In this document: positions 8,738-18,113 of the stretch, in pieces | How the letters are laid out: every line of letters starts with the position of its first letter | Numbering within the stretch: position 1 is the stretch's first letter | Assembly: GCA_016124275.1 (NCBI GenBank) | Contig: WGOA01000038.1 | Span: forward strand, 1 to 64,000 | DNA length: 64,000 nucleotides | Reading direction: 5' to 3' | DNA from: Bacteroidota bacterium | GTDB taxonomy: Bacteria > Bacteroidota > Bacteroidia > Chitinophagales > BACL12 | Program-made: the position numbers and the translations under genes | Notes under the pieces: model-generated | Databases searched by the model: none | What the model was told of the DNA's origin: nothing | What the model saw: the letters and a program-made list of their open reading frames with translations, nothing else

Positions 8738-10078
8738 ATGTTCGAAAATCTGCAGGAACGGCTGGAACGGTCGTTCAAGAACCTTAAGGGTCAGGGCGCC
8801 ATTACGGAGCTCAACATCGCTACGACGGTCAAAGAGATCCGCCGCGCTCTCGTGGATGCGGACGTGAACTACAAGATTGCCAAGGATCTTACAGACAGAA
8901 TCAAGGACAAGGCGCTCGGTCAGGAAGTATTGACTTCGGTTACACCGGGCCAGTTGATGATCAAAATTGTCTCCGATGAGCTGACTGAGCTCATGGGTGG
9001 CCAGGCCGAAGAGGTCAACATCAAGGGCACGCCAGCGGTGGTGCTGATTGCCGGTCTTCAGGGCTCTGGTAAAACCACGTTTTCAGCCAAGTTTGCCTAT
9101 TGGGTTAAGAGCAAAAACGGCAGGCAGCCGCTGTTAGTGGCCTGTGACGTCTATCGCCCGGCCGCCATCGACCAGCTCAAGGTGTTGGGCGAGCAAATTG
9201 GGGTGACGGTGTATTCCGAGCCGGGCAACAACCAACCGGTGCAAATTGCCAGCAATGCGGTGGCCTATGCCAAAAGCAACGGGTACAACGTGGTCATTGT
9301 GGATACGGCTGGCCGCCTGGCTGTTGACGAGGCCATGATGGTGGAAATTGCCGCGGTAAAAGCGGCGATCAAGCCGCAGGAAACCCTGTTTGTGGTGGAT
9401 TCCATGACCGGCCAGGATGCGGTGAACACTGCCAAAGCGTTCAATGATCGGCTGAATTTTGACGGAGTTGTGCTGACCAAGTTGGACGGCGATACCCGCG
9501 GTGGTGCCGCGCTGACCATTCGTTCGGTGGTGGAAAAACCGATCAAGTTTGTCAGCCGGGGCGAAAAGACCGATACGCTGGATGTTTTCCACCCGGACCG
9601 GATGGCCCGGCGCATCTTGGGCATGGGCGACATCGTCAGCCTGGTGGAAAAAGCGCAGGAGCAATACGATGAAGTCGAAGCGCAGAAGCTCCAGCGCAAA
9701 ATGCGCAAAAACCAATTCGACTTTGATGACTTTTTGAGTCAATTGGCCCAAGTGCGCAAAATGGGCAATGTCAAAGACCTGCTCAGCATGATTCCCGGAG
9801 TTGGAAAGCAACTCAAGGATTTAGACATTGACGAGTCGCATTTTAAGCGGATCGAGAGCATGATCCAAAGCATGACGCCCGAAGAGCGAGCCAATCCGGA
9901 CCTGATCAACAGCAGCCGTCGCCAGCGGATCGCCAAAGGCAGTGGGCACGATATCCAGGCGGTGAATCAGTTCATCAAGCAATTTGAAGAAATGCGCAAG
10001 ATGATGAAAAGCATGAACAAGATGAGTGCCGCCGGCAAAGGAATGAGTGCCCTGAATGCGATCAAAGGCAGGCGTTAA
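8738..10078 (+). CDS. ffh: Signal recognition particle protein Ffh
   Basis: The 446-residue SRP54 GTPase that binds signal sequences and 4.5S RNA and delivers ribosomes to FtsY and SecYEG. The N domain (1-90) starts MFENLQERLERSFKNLKG. The G domain follows with GLQGSGKTT at 106-114, DTAGR and TKLDGDTRGGAAL. The Met-rich M domain (about 320-446) includes MIPGVGKQL and ends in a KMMKSMNKMSAAGKGM tail. The length is normal. I chose the ATG at 8738; a longer frame would add nine unlike residues. No SRP RNA gene is apparent nearby. Confidence 0.97.
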   Translation: MFENLQERLERSFKNLKGQGAITELNIATTVKEIRRALVDADVNYKIAKDLTDRIKDKALGQEVLTSVTPGQLMIKIVSDELTELMGGQAEEVNIKGTPAVVLIAGLQGSGKTTFSAKFAYWVKSKNGRQPLLVACDVYRPAAIDQLKVLGEQIGVTVYSEPGNNQPVQIASNAVAYAKSNGYNVVIVDTAGRLAVDEAMMVEIAAVKAAIKPQETLFVVDSMTGQDAVNTAKAFNDRLNFDGVVLTKLDGDTRGGAALTIRSVVEKPIKFVSRGEKTDTLDVFHPDRMARRILGMGDIVSLVEKAQEQYDEVEAQKLQRKMRKNQFDFDDFLSQLAQVRKMGNVKDLLSMIPGVGKQLKDLDIDESHFKRIESMIQSMTPEERANPDLINSSRRQRIAKGSGHDIQAVNQFIKQFEEMRKMMKSMNKMSAAGKGMSALNAIKGRR

Positions 10079-10135
10079 TCCGTTGGCTTTAACTTGTTTT
10101 TTCAGTTTAAGCTACTTGCTACAATTTGTTGATTT

Positions 10136-12190
10136 CTAGGGACTTGATCGAACAAAAGTGCCCGAAAAAGCAGGAGTTCCTTCTTGCAGGATTTGGTAGT
10201 AATACAAACCTTCCGGCCAATCTGATATAGCCACGGTTAACGCGCTGTCTTGGGTTGTTTGGCGCAAAACCACCCGGCCTGAAGCATCCGCAATCCTCAC
10301 CAGGCTTTCCATGCCAACTCGTGGATGGGCCCATTCCAAACGTATTTCGTCCGAGGAAGGGTTGGGAAATGCCTGGCTCAATGCCTGGCCTTCAACGGGG
10401 GCAACTTCTTCAAATTCCAGCGAAAACTCCTTGAGTGCTGTTCCCCGTCGGATTAGGCCAACGACCCAATCCTGGCTATCCGGCAAGCTATCGATCAGGT
10501 AAAATCCCGTTGAGGTAATGTCAATGGTCCGCACAGCCTGCATGGGCCCTCCAAGTCGCGGGTCATAAAAGCCCAGCGTCCAAAGACCCGGATCATCCAG
10601 TTGAATCTGCACGGGCAGTCCGTCTGAAATATAGACTAGGTGGAATTTGCCTTCGAGCGTCATGCAGTATGCGCCGGTTCTGTCAAGCCTGTCGTGGTCG
10701 GGTTGAAGCCGCACCGCAGGCACTCTGTCAAAAAATGCCTTGGCAACAGCCGTCTGAATAAACATGTTCTCGCGGCTTCTGAAATCCTCACAGTTGATAT
10801 CCGTGTGATCGTAGAGGTAACCAAAGTACCACTCCGGGCCTGAACCACCGTTCATCAAGTGGGGCCAAAGGAATTCTCTTCGGACCGAATTGTGTTCGGG
10901 ATCCTCGCTGTCCGGCAGAACGCCATCGGTGGCCGGACCAATCTCAGAAAGAAAGCAAACCCATTGCCGTCCGGCATCAAAAGACCGCTGCAACCATTCT
11001 TCGGTATCATCATGCCCGTCATCGCCATCGGATGCCTGGAGCGCCGCACCTTCAAAATCTTCAAATCCAAGCAATGGCGCATAGACCAACTCCTTTTGCC
11101 AGGGGTAGGTGTGGGACAAAATAGGATGGTTGTAAACATCCAGCGCCCTCAGGTAGCTGGCATGTTCTGTGCGCTCAGCATGGGTATTGGTGTTTTCTTC
11201 GCCCAGGTTCCAGATGAGGCCATTGAGGTGCCCAAAGCGGGCTACCATTTCGCGGTAATAGACTTTTCGGGAAGCCCCCATAGCCCCGCCGTGCAATAAT
11301 TGGTCGTTCTCTTGTTCTTGGAGCAGCAAGTGTTTGACCATTCCTTTTCGATCCATGTGTTCAAAGACCAGCAACCACTGATCCATTTTGGATACATCCA
11401 TCCGGTCGAAATGGTAAGGGTCCGTGAACGGCCATACGTCGTCCCCATCGCCATCTACATTAAAGGTTAACATGTATTGACTGGTGACGCCAACCGATGA
11501 CAAGTAGTTAACGGCACCAATGATGCCTTTTCCAGCACTGCCATGCCATGTTGGATCAACAGGATTCCAATCGGGAACATGGTTTGCGTAAGCCTTTATG
11601 TAATCAGGACCTCCATTATTGGTGGTTCCGTCAAAACCTTGATAGGCCAAAAAGTTCTCCGGGCTGCCCGATCCTGAGGCAATGTAATACCGGTTGCTGC
11701 CTGCAAACCGCAGGTAGCGCTCTCCCACATAATCCAACCGCCCTTGCGCTCTAAAATCCTTGCCACCCTTATTTGATGGCGCTATGGTAAGCGATCCGGA
11801 GTTGCCGTGAAAAAATACTGCGGACCCTGTGCCCGCTCCAGTGACCACACCGGGGCCTTCGTAAAACTCAGCCGTCCAGTTCCAGGTACCTGGATTTGGC
11901 GGGCTGAAATGAACGCGCCATTTATTGCCACAAGTGGCTCCGCTTTCCGCAGCGCTTCCGTCTGCAGCAAAGTACCCCGGAACGCTGTAGGAGGCTGTCC
12001 CGTTGCTGAAAGTGACCAACATGGCGAAGTGCAAAAACGGGTTCTCCGAATCATCTTCGCAGACGTTTGGGCCGTCAAAGGTCAGAGAAACAGGATGCCA
12101 TTGCCGCAAGTCACCGTTTACCGCAGCGGCTTGTGAAATAGCGTAAAATTGGGCAAACAGGGCAAAGTACATAAAGAAAAACCACCTCAT
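10136..12190 (-). CDS. Secreted DUF5060 / glycoside hydrolase-like protein with T9SS sorting domain
   Basis: A 684-residue secreted protein. A signal peptide (1-22) precedes a DUF5060 beta domain (about 28-110) with KWRVHFSPPNPGTWNWTAEF. The central part resembles (beta/alpha)8 glycosidases of the DUF4038 type, with YLRFAGSNRYYIASGSGSPENFLAY and the likely acid/base segment LIWNLGEENTNT. A small beta domain like the putative collagen-binding domain follows (GKFHLVYISDGLPVQIQL...YDPRLGG). The last 80 residues are a type A T9SS sorting domain starting at FPNPSSDE. It probably acts on an extracellular polysaccharide; the substrate is unknown. It converges with ffh. The ATG at 12190 gives a normal signal peptide. 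Confidence 0.85.
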   Translation of the reverse strand: MRWFFFMYFALFAQFYAISQAAAVNGDLRQWHPVSLTFDGPNVCEDDSENPFLHFAMLVTFSNGTASYSVPGYFAADGSAAESGATCGNKWRVHFSPPNPGTWNWTAEFYEGPGVVTGAGTGSAVFFHGNSGSLTIAPSNKGGKDFRAQGRLDYVGERYLRFAGSNRYYIASGSGSPENFLAYQGFDGTTNNGGPDYIKAYANHVPDWNPVDPTWHGSAGKGIIGAVNYLSSVGVTSQYMLTFNVDGDGDDVWPFTDPYHFDRMDVSKMDQWLLVFEHMDRKGMVKHLLLQEQENDQLLHGGAMGASRKVYYREMVARFGHLNGLIWNLGEENTNTHAERTEHASYLRALDVYNHPILSHTYPWQKELVYAPLLGFEDFEGAALQASDGDDGHDDTEEWLQRSFDAGRQWVCFLSEIGPATDGVLPDSEDPEHNSVRREFLWPHLMNGGSGPEWYFGYLYDHTDINCEDFRSRENMFIQTAVAKAFFDRVPAVRLQPDHDRLDRTGAYCMTLEGKFHLVYISDGLPVQIQLDDPGLWTLGFYDPRLGGPMQAVRTIDITSTGFYLIDSLPDSQDWVVGLIRRGTALKEFSLEFEEVAPVEGQALSQAFPNPSSDEIRLEWAHPRVGMESLVRIADASGRVVLRQTTQDSALTVAISDWPEGLYYYQILQEGTPAFSGTFVRSSP

Positions 12191-12494
12191 AGACCTTCGA
12201 TTCAACGTGAAAAAAAATGTCGGCGTTCTTAATAGCCTAACCTCTATTATACGGCGCAACATTGATTAATTTACCCTTGTGCCATACATATGTGATAACA
12301 TACATTGATAATAAATGCCATGCTTAATTCGAAAAAACAGTTCAAATGTGACTGCGCAAATTCACGTATCGCACATTAATTTCTCCGCATGGCAAACCCG
12401 TCCAAAGAATTATCTTTGTGGTCCGATTCTACGCTCCGAAAGTCTTTGACAGACTCATGGAGCCATAGTTAACTCTAAAAACGCGTTTTCACGC
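12191..12494. other. Intergenic region between divergent GH-like gene and rpsP
   Basis: This 304-bp gap is AT-rich in its first 150 bp and contains no credible open reading frame, tRNA or hairpin. The only signal I support is the -7 box at 12411-12418 for the rpsP cluster. Confidence 0.5.
12411..12418 (+). promoter_or_regulatory. -7 box of the rpsP-rimM-trmD cluster
   Basis: TATCTTTG is a perfect TAnnTTTG match in an otherwise empty intergenic region, giving a leader of about 70 nt before the rpsP ATG. No clear -33 element is visible. Confidence 0.45.
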
Positions 12495-13091
12495 ATGGCT
12501 ACTAAACTTAGACTTCAGCGACACGGCCGCAAACGCAGGCCTTTTTACTACATCGTAGTCGCCGATGCCCGTTCGCCCCGCGACGGTCGTTTCATTGAGC
12601 GGATTGGCACCTATGATCCTGTGCACGTTCCCGCCCAAATTGACCTGGATGTCAACAAATCCATTGAGTGGCTCAACAAAGGAGCTCAGCCCACCAAAAC
12701 GGTGCGCGCTATCCTGAAGTACAAAGGGGCCATGTACATGAAGCACCTGCTTCGCGGCGTAAGCAAAGGGGCTTTCGCTATGGAAGAAGCAGAGCGCTTG
12801 TTCCAGGAATGGACCGTTGACCACGAGAGCAAAATTTCAGATGCTGGACGCAAGGCAAAGAACAGCCAGGCCAATGCTCGCGAAGCTCAGATCCAGAAAG
12901 TAAAGGAAGAGCGCGAAGCCGCAGCAAAAGCTGCTGCACAGGCTGAAGCTGAAGCCAAAGCTGCCCAGGAGGCCGCCGAAGCTGCTGCCAAAGTTGAAGC
13001 GGAAGCACCCGCAGCTGCTGCCGCAGCCGAAGAAAGCCCTGTGGCCGAAGCTGACTCAAATCCAGCTGCGGAACCTACCGAAGAAGCCTGA
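12495..13091 (+). CDS. rpsP: 30S ribosomal protein S16 with long Ala/Glu-rich tail
   Basis: A 198-residue S16. The first 80 residues are the conserved domain ([34 protein letters not shown]), which binds 16S rRNA during 30S assembly. The remaining 110 residues form a helical charged linker and an Ala/Glu-rich low-complexity tail ([19 protein letters not shown]). E. coli S16 has 82 residues; extended S16 proteins are usual in Bacteroidota. It heads the cluster rpsP-rimM-trmD-rplS, a classic ribosome-maturation order. Confidence 0.97.
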   Translation: MATKLRLQRHGRKRRPFYYIVVADARSPRDGRFIERIGTYDPVHVPAQIDLDVNKSIEWLNKGAQPTKTVRAILKYKGAMYMKHLLRGVSKGAFAMEEAERLFQEWTVDHESKISDAGRKAKNSQANAREAQIQKVKEEREAAAKAAAQAEAEAKAAQEAAEAAAKVEAEAPAAAAAAEESPVAEADSNPAAEPTEEA

Positions 13092-13188
13092 ATCAGGACC
13101 TTCCGTTTAGGTTTACCGGGCTGTTAGCTGAGAAAAATCCTCGCTTTTGTGACATAGGCTTGCACGCCTTTGGGCTTAACCGTTGACC

Positions 13189-13701
13189 ATGGCAGAACTT
13201 TTGAAAATAAAGCTCGGGGTCCTGATCAAACCAGTTGGTCTTGAAGGCGATGTAAGACTGGCTCCGGAAGAGGGTATCGCGGGGCTTGTTAACCCAGACG
13301 TGCTTTTTGAGTTGCGTGGCGATCGCTATTTTCCCTGGTTCCTGCAATCCTGGAGAGCGCTAGAGGATGGCCATCTTTTGGTCAGGCTCGAAGAATTGGA
13401 CAGCCCGGAGAAAGCCAAATCCCTTTGCGGCAAAACCCTTTGGATTCGCGAAGACCAGGTAGAATGGTCGGAAGAAGCTGACGGAAGGGATGACCTGATC
13501 GGTTATGAAGTCCGCGATGCAGAAGGCACAAAAATTGGGGTTTGCGAGGATATTGTGGATAACTCCGGTCAATGGCTTGCCGTGGTGACCTTTCAAAACC
13601 GGGAGGTTTTCATTCCACTTGCTGAAGAAAACATTCTTGCCGTCCATGACCAGGAGCGCTACCTGATGGTGGAAATCCCCGATGGGCTGCTTGATTTATA
13701 A
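13189..13701 (+). CDS. rimM: Ribosome maturation factor RimM
   Basis: A 170-residue 16S rRNA-processing protein that binds S19 and helps mature the 30S head. The N-terminal beta-barrel begins KIKLGVLIKPVGLEGDVRLAPE. The PRC-barrel-like C-terminal domain contains DLIGYEVRDAEGTKIGVCEDI and the final VEIPDGLLDL, which is diagnostic for RimM. I set the start at the ATG at 13189; an in-frame TTG two codons earlier (13183) is possible. Its position between rpsP and trmD is conserved across bacteria. Confidence 0.95.
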   Translation: MAELLKIKLGVLIKPVGLEGDVRLAPEEGIAGLVNPDVLFELRGDRYFPWFLQSWRALEDGHLLVRLEELDSPEKAKSLCGKTLWIREDQVEWSEEADGRDDLIGYEVRDAEGTKIGVCEDIVDNSGQWLAVVTFQNREVFIPLAEENILAVHDQERYLMVEIPDGLLDL

Positions 13702-13765
13702 TCTTTTTTCGCTGTAAAACTTCCGGGGAGCCCGGCACAAATCAGCCTCTACCCTGCCCAGTCCA

Positions 13766-14458
13766 ATGCGCATAGACATCATCACCGTGCTGCCGGGACT
13801 GTTGCAAGGCCCCTTCGACCATTCCATGCTCAAGCGAGCGCGGGACCGCGGCTTGCTGGAGGTCGTGGTGCATGACTTGCGGGAATACAGCACGGATACG
13901 AGGCATCGTCAAGTAGATGATTATGCCTACGGTGGCGGCGCGGGTATGGTCATGATGATCGAACCGATTGACCGCATTTTGAAGGTGCTTCGAAGCCAAA
14001 GGCAGTATGACGAAGTCATTTACATGAGCCCGGATGGATTGCTGCTCAATCAGCCGCTGGCCAATCGGTTGAGTTTGACCAAAAACCTGGTCATGCTCTG
14101 CGGGCATTACAAGGGTGTGGATGAGCGGGTTCGCGAACACCTGGTTACCATGGAAGTGAGCATTGGCGATTATGTCCTTTCAGGTGGTGAATTAGCGGCT
14201 GCTGTGCTGACCGACGCCATTGGACGGCTACTGCCTGGCGTGTTGAACGATGAAACTTCAGCGCTCTCGGACTCCTTCCAGGACAATCTCCTGGCCCCAC
14301 CTGTCTACACGCGTCCCGTTGATTACAACGGTTGGTTGGTTCCCCCCGTCCTGCTTACAGGAGATCACGGCAAAATTGACCATTGGCGGATGGACCAAAG
14401 CCGGCTTAGAACCCAACAACGCCGCCCCGAACTGCTTCAAAACAATCCTGACGAATAA
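13766..14458 (+). CDS. trmD: tRNA (guanine-37-N1)-methyltransferase
   Basis: A 230-residue SPOUT-family enzyme that methylates G37 of tRNAs using S-adenosylmethionine and so prevents +1 frameshifting. Seen are the start [11 protein letters not shown], the [13 protein letters not shown] loop, the knotted cofactor site ([12 protein letters not shown] and [14 protein letters not shown]) and the C-terminal helices with the tail RRPELL. The length is normal. It follows rimM after 64 bp. Confidence 0.97.
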   Translation: MRIDIITVLPGLLQGPFDHSMLKRARDRGLLEVVVHDLREYSTDTRHRQVDDYAYGGGAGMVMMIEPIDRILKVLRSQRQYDEVIYMSPDGLLLNQPLANRLSLTKNLVMLCGHYKGVDERVREHLVTMEVSIGDYVLSGGELAAAVLTDAIGRLLPGVLNDETSALSDSFQDNLLAPPVYTRPVDYNGWLVPPVLLTGDHGKIDHWRMDQSRLRTQQRRPELLQNNPDE

Positions 14459-14460
14459 CC

Positions 14461-14491
14461 TTGTGGTGGTGCTAAAGTTTAGTTACCTTTG
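14461..14491 (+). promoter_or_regulatory. Promoter of rplS
   Basis: TTG at 14461-14463 and TACCTTTG at 14484-14491 are 20 bp apart, a full match to the Bacteroidota sigma-A consensus. It lies just after the trmD stop and gives a 27-33 nt leader, so rplS can be expressed independently of rpsP-rimM-trmD. Confidence 0.65.
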
Positions 14492-14524
14492 CCCGGCTAT
14501 AGCCTACCCGATCAACAGCTCGAC

Positions 14525-14872
14525 ATGGAACTGATCAAAGAACTCGAAAAATCCCTGGTTACCGACCGCCAGATTCCCGTATTTAAAGCCGGTGACAACG
14601 TAACGGTTTACTACCGCATTGTTGAAGGCAACAAATCGCGGACCCAGCCCTTTCGGGGCGATGTCATCCAGCGCAAGGGGGCAGGACGCACGCAAACCTT
14701 TACGGTTCGCAAGATCAGCAACGGCACAGGCGTAGAGCGCATTTTTCCACTTTACTCCCCTAACATCGAGAAAATCGAAGTGCACAAGGTGGGTAAAGTT
14801 CGTCGCGCGCGAATTTTCTACCTGCGCAAGCTTTCCGGCAAGTCCGCTCGTATCAAGGAGCGCCGTCGCTAA
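14525..14872 (+). CDS. rplS: 50S ribosomal protein L19
   Basis: A 115-residue L19, located at the 30S-50S interface. Seen are the typical [27 protein letters not shown] core and the C-terminal [21 protein letters not shown]. The ATG at 14525 yields [12 protein letters not shown], the usual start; an upstream in-frame ATG at 14489 falls inside the promoter box and is not credible. Confidence 0.97.
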   Translation: MELIKELEKSLVTDRQIPVFKAGDNVTVYYRIVEGNKSRTQPFRGDVIQRKGAGRTQTFTVRKISNGTGVERIFPLYSPNIEKIEVHKVGKVRRARIFYLRKLSGKSARIKERRR

Positions 14873-14994
14873 AAGCGATTGCCTTTTTGCCGTTGGACGC
14901 CAAGTGCGATCAATTTTTTGTCCCGCGATTTTATGACGTTGCGCTGAACAAGCGTGCTTTCCGTCAATTAATGCCTGCCTGACAAACCTTTCGG

Positions 14995-15717
14995 TCAGAA
15001 AAGGTCCAGGATTGACTTTACCCCGGCAACTTTGCGGGTTGTAAAACCTTCGCCGTAGGCAAACCCAGCCATTCGACCCATTTCACGGGCTCTTGAATAG
15101 ATTCCTTCCAGGAATTCCGGGGAACTGATGTATGTATTCGGGGCTTCCGCTGCAGGATCGTAGAATTGCGTTCCAAAAGCGAGGATGCTTTGCATCCGCT
15201 GGTCCATGACGGAAGTAATGTCCACAACAAAATCGGGCTTCAGCAATCGATCCTGAATGTACTGGTGCAGCGACCGCGGTCGCCAGGGCTGTTGCGGCCC
15301 TTCGCCCGGCTGCCAATAGGTTTCTATTCGGGCTAACCCGGCCAGGAAACACGCCTCGGTAACCAGATTGCCAGCCCTGCCATGATCCGGATGCCGGTCT
15401 TCCAGGGCAGGCGCTAAGACAACATCGGGCCTGAACTGCCGCAAAATGCGGATGACCGCCAAAATGGAGGGACGATCCGCCTGGATAAATCCGTCCGGCA
15501 GTTCCAGATTGATTCTAACCGACAGTCCTAATATGACGGAAGATTTCTCCGCTTCAGCGCGCCGGGTCTCCACGTCGCCGCGGGTGCCTAACTCGCCGAG
15601 CGTCAAGTCAACAATGCCGACGCTATGCCCGCGCTTTTGCTCCAACAACAGCGTACCAGAGCAGCTTAACTCCACATCGTCAGGGTGAGCGCCAAACGCT
15701 AAAACGTCCAGTTTCAT
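14995..15717 (-). CDS. bshB1: Bacillithiol biosynthesis deacetylase BshB1
   Basis: A 240-residue PIG-L/LmbE zinc deacetylase that removes acetate from GlcNAc-malate in bacillithiol synthesis. The zinc site is visible: AHPDD (H11, D14) and H112 in DRHPDHGRAG. The GELGTRG stretch (41-47) and the C-terminal GEGFTTRKVAGVKSILDLF are typical of BshB1 in Bacteroidota. It follows gpx with a 4-nt ATGA overlap, linking a low-molecular-weight thiol enzyme to a peroxidase. bshA and bshC are not in this window. Confidence 0.92.
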   Translation of the reverse strand: MKLDVLAFGAHPDDVELSCSGTLLLEQKRGHSVGIVDLTLGELGTRGDVETRRAEAEKSSVILGLSVRINLELPDGFIQADRPSILAVIRILRQFRPDVVLAPALEDRHPDHGRAGNLVTEACFLAGLARIETYWQPGEGPQQPWRPRSLHQYIQDRLLKPDFVVDITSVMDQRMQSILAFGTQFYDPAAEAPNTYISSPEFLEGIYSRAREMGRMAGFAYGEGFTTRKVAGVKSILDLF

Positions 15718-16238
15718 GCAGGGTTTTCAGCGGTATGGTCGGGCGCTTCCAGCAGCTTTTCAATGGCATTCTGGACTCGCTTGGCTTCGGGTTTAGTAAA
15801 AGGAAGGAAAAAATCCACAACACGACCCTCGCGATCAATCAGGTATTTGTGAAAATTCCAGCGAGGCCTTGAGCTGACTGTGCCATTCTGTTCACGCTCG
15901 CTCAGAAACTGAAAAAGCGGATCAGCCTCTGGTCCTTTCACTTTCATCTTTTGGAAGATCGGGAAATTAACCCCGTAATTGACCTTGCAGAACTCTTGAA
16001 TTTCCCCGTCTTTTCGCGGCTCTTGGTCCGCAAACTGGTTAGAAGGAAAGCCGAGCACCAAAAAGTCGCGGTCGCGGTATGTTTCGTAAAGGGTCTCCAA
16101 GCCCTCCAGCTGCGGCGTAAAGCCGCATTCGGTTGCGGTGTTGACGATCATCAAAACCTTGCCTCGGTATTCGCTCAAGGAGTGCTCTTTGCCTGCCGCA
16201 TCGCGAACAGTAAACGAGTAAACAGTCGGTTTGTCCAT
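15714..16238 (-). CDS. Glutathione peroxidase family protein
   Basis: A 174-residue thioredoxin-fold peroxidase. It has the peroxidatic Cys C38 in NTATECGFTPQ, Q68 in GFPSNQF and W127-N128 in WNFHKYLIDREG, the conserved catalytic tetrad. Cys replaces selenocysteine, as in most bacterial members, which are usually recycled by thioredoxin and not glutathione. The 4-nt overlap with bshB1 and the nearby trxB suggest a thiol-peroxidase function tied to bacillithiol or thioredoxin; this is inferred from position. A second Cys (C84) could be resolving. Confidence 0.92.
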   Translation of the reverse strand: MDKPTVYSFTVRDAAGKEHSLSEYRGKVLMIVNTATECGFTPQLEGLETLYETYRDRDFLVLGFPSNQFADQEPRKDGEIQEFCKVNYGVNFPIFQKMKVKGPEADPLFQFLSEREQNGTVSSRPRWNFHKYLIDREGRVVDFFLPFTKPEAKRVQNAIEKLLEAPDHTAENPA

Positions 16239-16303
16239 AACAACTGCAAAGAAACGGCCTAATTGGGTTTCATGGCTTCCTTCAGCCTGCCCACAGCGGT
16301 GGA

Positions 16304-16954
16304 TTAGTAGGGTTTTGGTCGAAGGATCCGCTCTATTTCACGATCCACGCCCGCTGGATCATAGACGGACTTTAAGCTGATTCCACCGGTTTTAGCCATG
16401 TTCTGCCAATAAAAAGCAGCTGTTTTGCCCTTGATGGTCTGCATCCATTCGTGCACTGTGCGGTCCGTTTCCCGGTGAATAAGTTTAACCATGATCTCGC
16501 CTTGTTGTCGGGTTAACTGCTGCAACCGGGCTTCCAACTTCAGCTGAATCTGGCCTTCGCGTTCTTTAATCAGGGCTTGTCGCTCCCGCTTGCCTTCCAA
16601 AGCGTCCAGATCGGCATTAAGGCTTTGGAGCAAAGCAGCCGCTTCTTCGGCATACGGCCTGACCCGCTCCACATCACGCCGCAGGGTAACAATGCGGTAG
16701 TATTCCGCGCGGACCACCTCATCGTCAAAAGGAATTTCCGCGCGAATGGTCACGGAGGACAAACCGGATCTAACCAAGGTATCTCCTTCAGGCGTTTCGA
16801 TGGCTTTGACCCAGTTTTGCGCGTTTGCTATGGAAACACCCAAGATCAGCACAAAGAGGGGCAAAAGACCGGCCACAGCGTGTTTAACCGCTGCCGCGTG
16901 CAACAACAAAGCAGGTTTCGGAGCAGGTTTCGGGCGAAGGGGGACGTTTACCAT
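16304..16954 (-). CDS. DUF4294 domain-containing exported protein
   Basis: A 216-residue protein with a cleavable signal or membrane anchor at about 24-46 (HAVAGLLPLFVLILGVSIANAQ). The DUF4294 region follows: IPFDDEVVRAEYYRIVTLRRDVERVRPYAEEAAALL, then a charged coiled coil (about 105-160) and GEIMVKLIHRETDRTVHEWMQTIKGKTAAFYWQNMAK. The family is confined to Bacteroidota and has no known function. The N-terminal region before the anchor is unusually long and Pro/Lys-rich (RPKPAPKPA). It sits between trxB and gpx on the same strand. Confidence 0.85.
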   Translation of the reverse strand: MVNVPLRPKPAPKPALLLHAAAVKHAVAGLLPLFVLILGVSIANAQNWVKAIETPEGDTLVRSGLSSVTIRAEIPFDDEVVRAEYYRIVTLRRDVERVRPYAEEAAALLQSLNADLDALEGKRERQALIKEREGQIQLKLEARLQQLTRQQGEIMVKLIHRETDRTVHEWMQTIKGKTAAFYWQNMAKTGGISLKSVYDPAGVDREIERILRPKPY

Positions 16955-17058
16955 AGCAACTTTATTGGCTCAATAAGCCCTTGGTACCAAGAAACGCGCC
17001 AATTTGCCAAAGGGTTGCAAGAATCCACCGCCTGGTTTTGAAGCATGCTGATCCGGGC

Positions 17059-18000
17059 TCAGGCAATCCCTTTTTCAGCCAGGTATCGCTCGGCATCCAG
17101 CGCGGCCATGCAACCGGTCCCCGCCGCGGTAACGGCCTGCCGGTAAATCTTATCCTGTACATCGCCGGCGGCAAAGACCCCTGCGACCCGGGTTCTGGTG
17201 CTGCCGGGCTGAGTGATCAGGTAGCCCTGGGCGTCCATGTCCAGCTTATCGACGAACAGATCGGTGTTGGGCTTGTGGCCAATCGCTACAAAGAAACCCT
17301 GCACAGCCAACTGGCTTTCTTTGCCGGAAAGCGCATCGCGAATAAGCACGCCTTCTACTACCTCCTCACCCACTACATCCAGGGTTTCGGTGTTCCAATG
17401 CACGGTAATGTTAGCAGCCCCCAAAACGCGCTCCTGCATGATTTTACTGGCCCGCATTTGGTCGCGGCGCACGAGCACATGCACATGCTTGCAGAGTTTG
17501 CTGAGGTACAGCGATTCCTCGGCGGCAGTATCCCCACCGCCCACGACAGCAACGTCCATGCCGCGGTAAAAGAAACCGTCGCACACGGCACAAGCACTGA
17601 CGCCGTGACCGTTAAGGCGCTTTTCGCCGGGCAGCCCCAGCCACTTGGCGGTGGCTCCCGTGGCAATGATCACCGTATGCGCCAATTCCGTGTGTTGACC
17701 GTCAATGACAACCCGATGTGGACCCTCTTCTGAAAACTCAACAGCCGTAGCCATGCCAAACCGCACTTCGGTACCCACGCGCTCTGCCTGTTGCTTGAAT
17801 TCTTCCATCATGGCCGGGCCCATGATGCCGGTTGGATATCCTGGAAAGTTCTCTACATCGGTAGTTTGCATAAGTTGCCCACCAGGTTCCATGCCGGTGT
17901 ACATGAGCGGATGAAGGTTAGCGCGGGCTGCGTAAATGGCAGCAGTATAGCCCGCCGGTCCGGAACCGACGATCAGGCACTTTTGGATGGTTTCCTGCAT
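17059..18000 (-). CDS. trxB: Thioredoxin-disulfide reductase
   Basis: A 313-residue FAD flavoprotein that reduces thioredoxin with NADPH. Seen are the FAD site GSGPAG (12-17), GGQLMQTTDVENFPG, the redox pair CAVC (137-140), the NADPH-binding VVGGGDTAAEE and the C-terminal FAD motif GVFAAGDVQDKIYRQAVTAAGTGCMAAL. The length is normal. A few bases separate it from an upstream region with no strong promoter. The neighbours gpx and bshB1 suggest a redox-homeostasis group. Confidence 0.96.
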   Translation of the reverse strand: MQETIQKCLIVGSGPAGYTAAIYAARANLHPLMYTGMEPGGQLMQTTDVENFPGYPTGIMGPAMMEEFKQQAERVGTEVRFGMATAVEFSEEGPHRVVIDGQHTELAHTVIIATGATAKWLGLPGEKRLNGHGVSACAVCDGFFYRGMDVAVVGGGDTAAEESLYLSKLCKHVHVLVRRDQMRASKIMQERVLGAANITVHWNTETLDVVGEEVVEGVLIRDALSGKESQLAVQGFFVAIGHKPNTDLFVDKLDMDAQGYLITQPGSTRTRVAGVFAAGDVQDKIYRQAVTAAGTGCMAALDAERYLAEKGIA

Positions 18001-18113
18001 GGAGAGCGAGCGTATTTTCCAGGCGCACGAAACGCCGGCGGTGGGTAGAAAATCAGGATTTCAAAGGGCGAAATTAGGCCCATTCCGCCAGACAAGGCGT
18101 GACCTGAGGCACG

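Noticed and set aside
9134-9811. A 225-residue open frame antisense to ffh
   Set aside because: It lies wholly within the conserved Ffh G and M domains and its composition reflects the reverse complement of that gene.
16981-17733. A 250-residue open frame antisense to trxB
   Set aside because: The trxB frame has all cofactor motifs; the opposite frame shows no recognisable domain.
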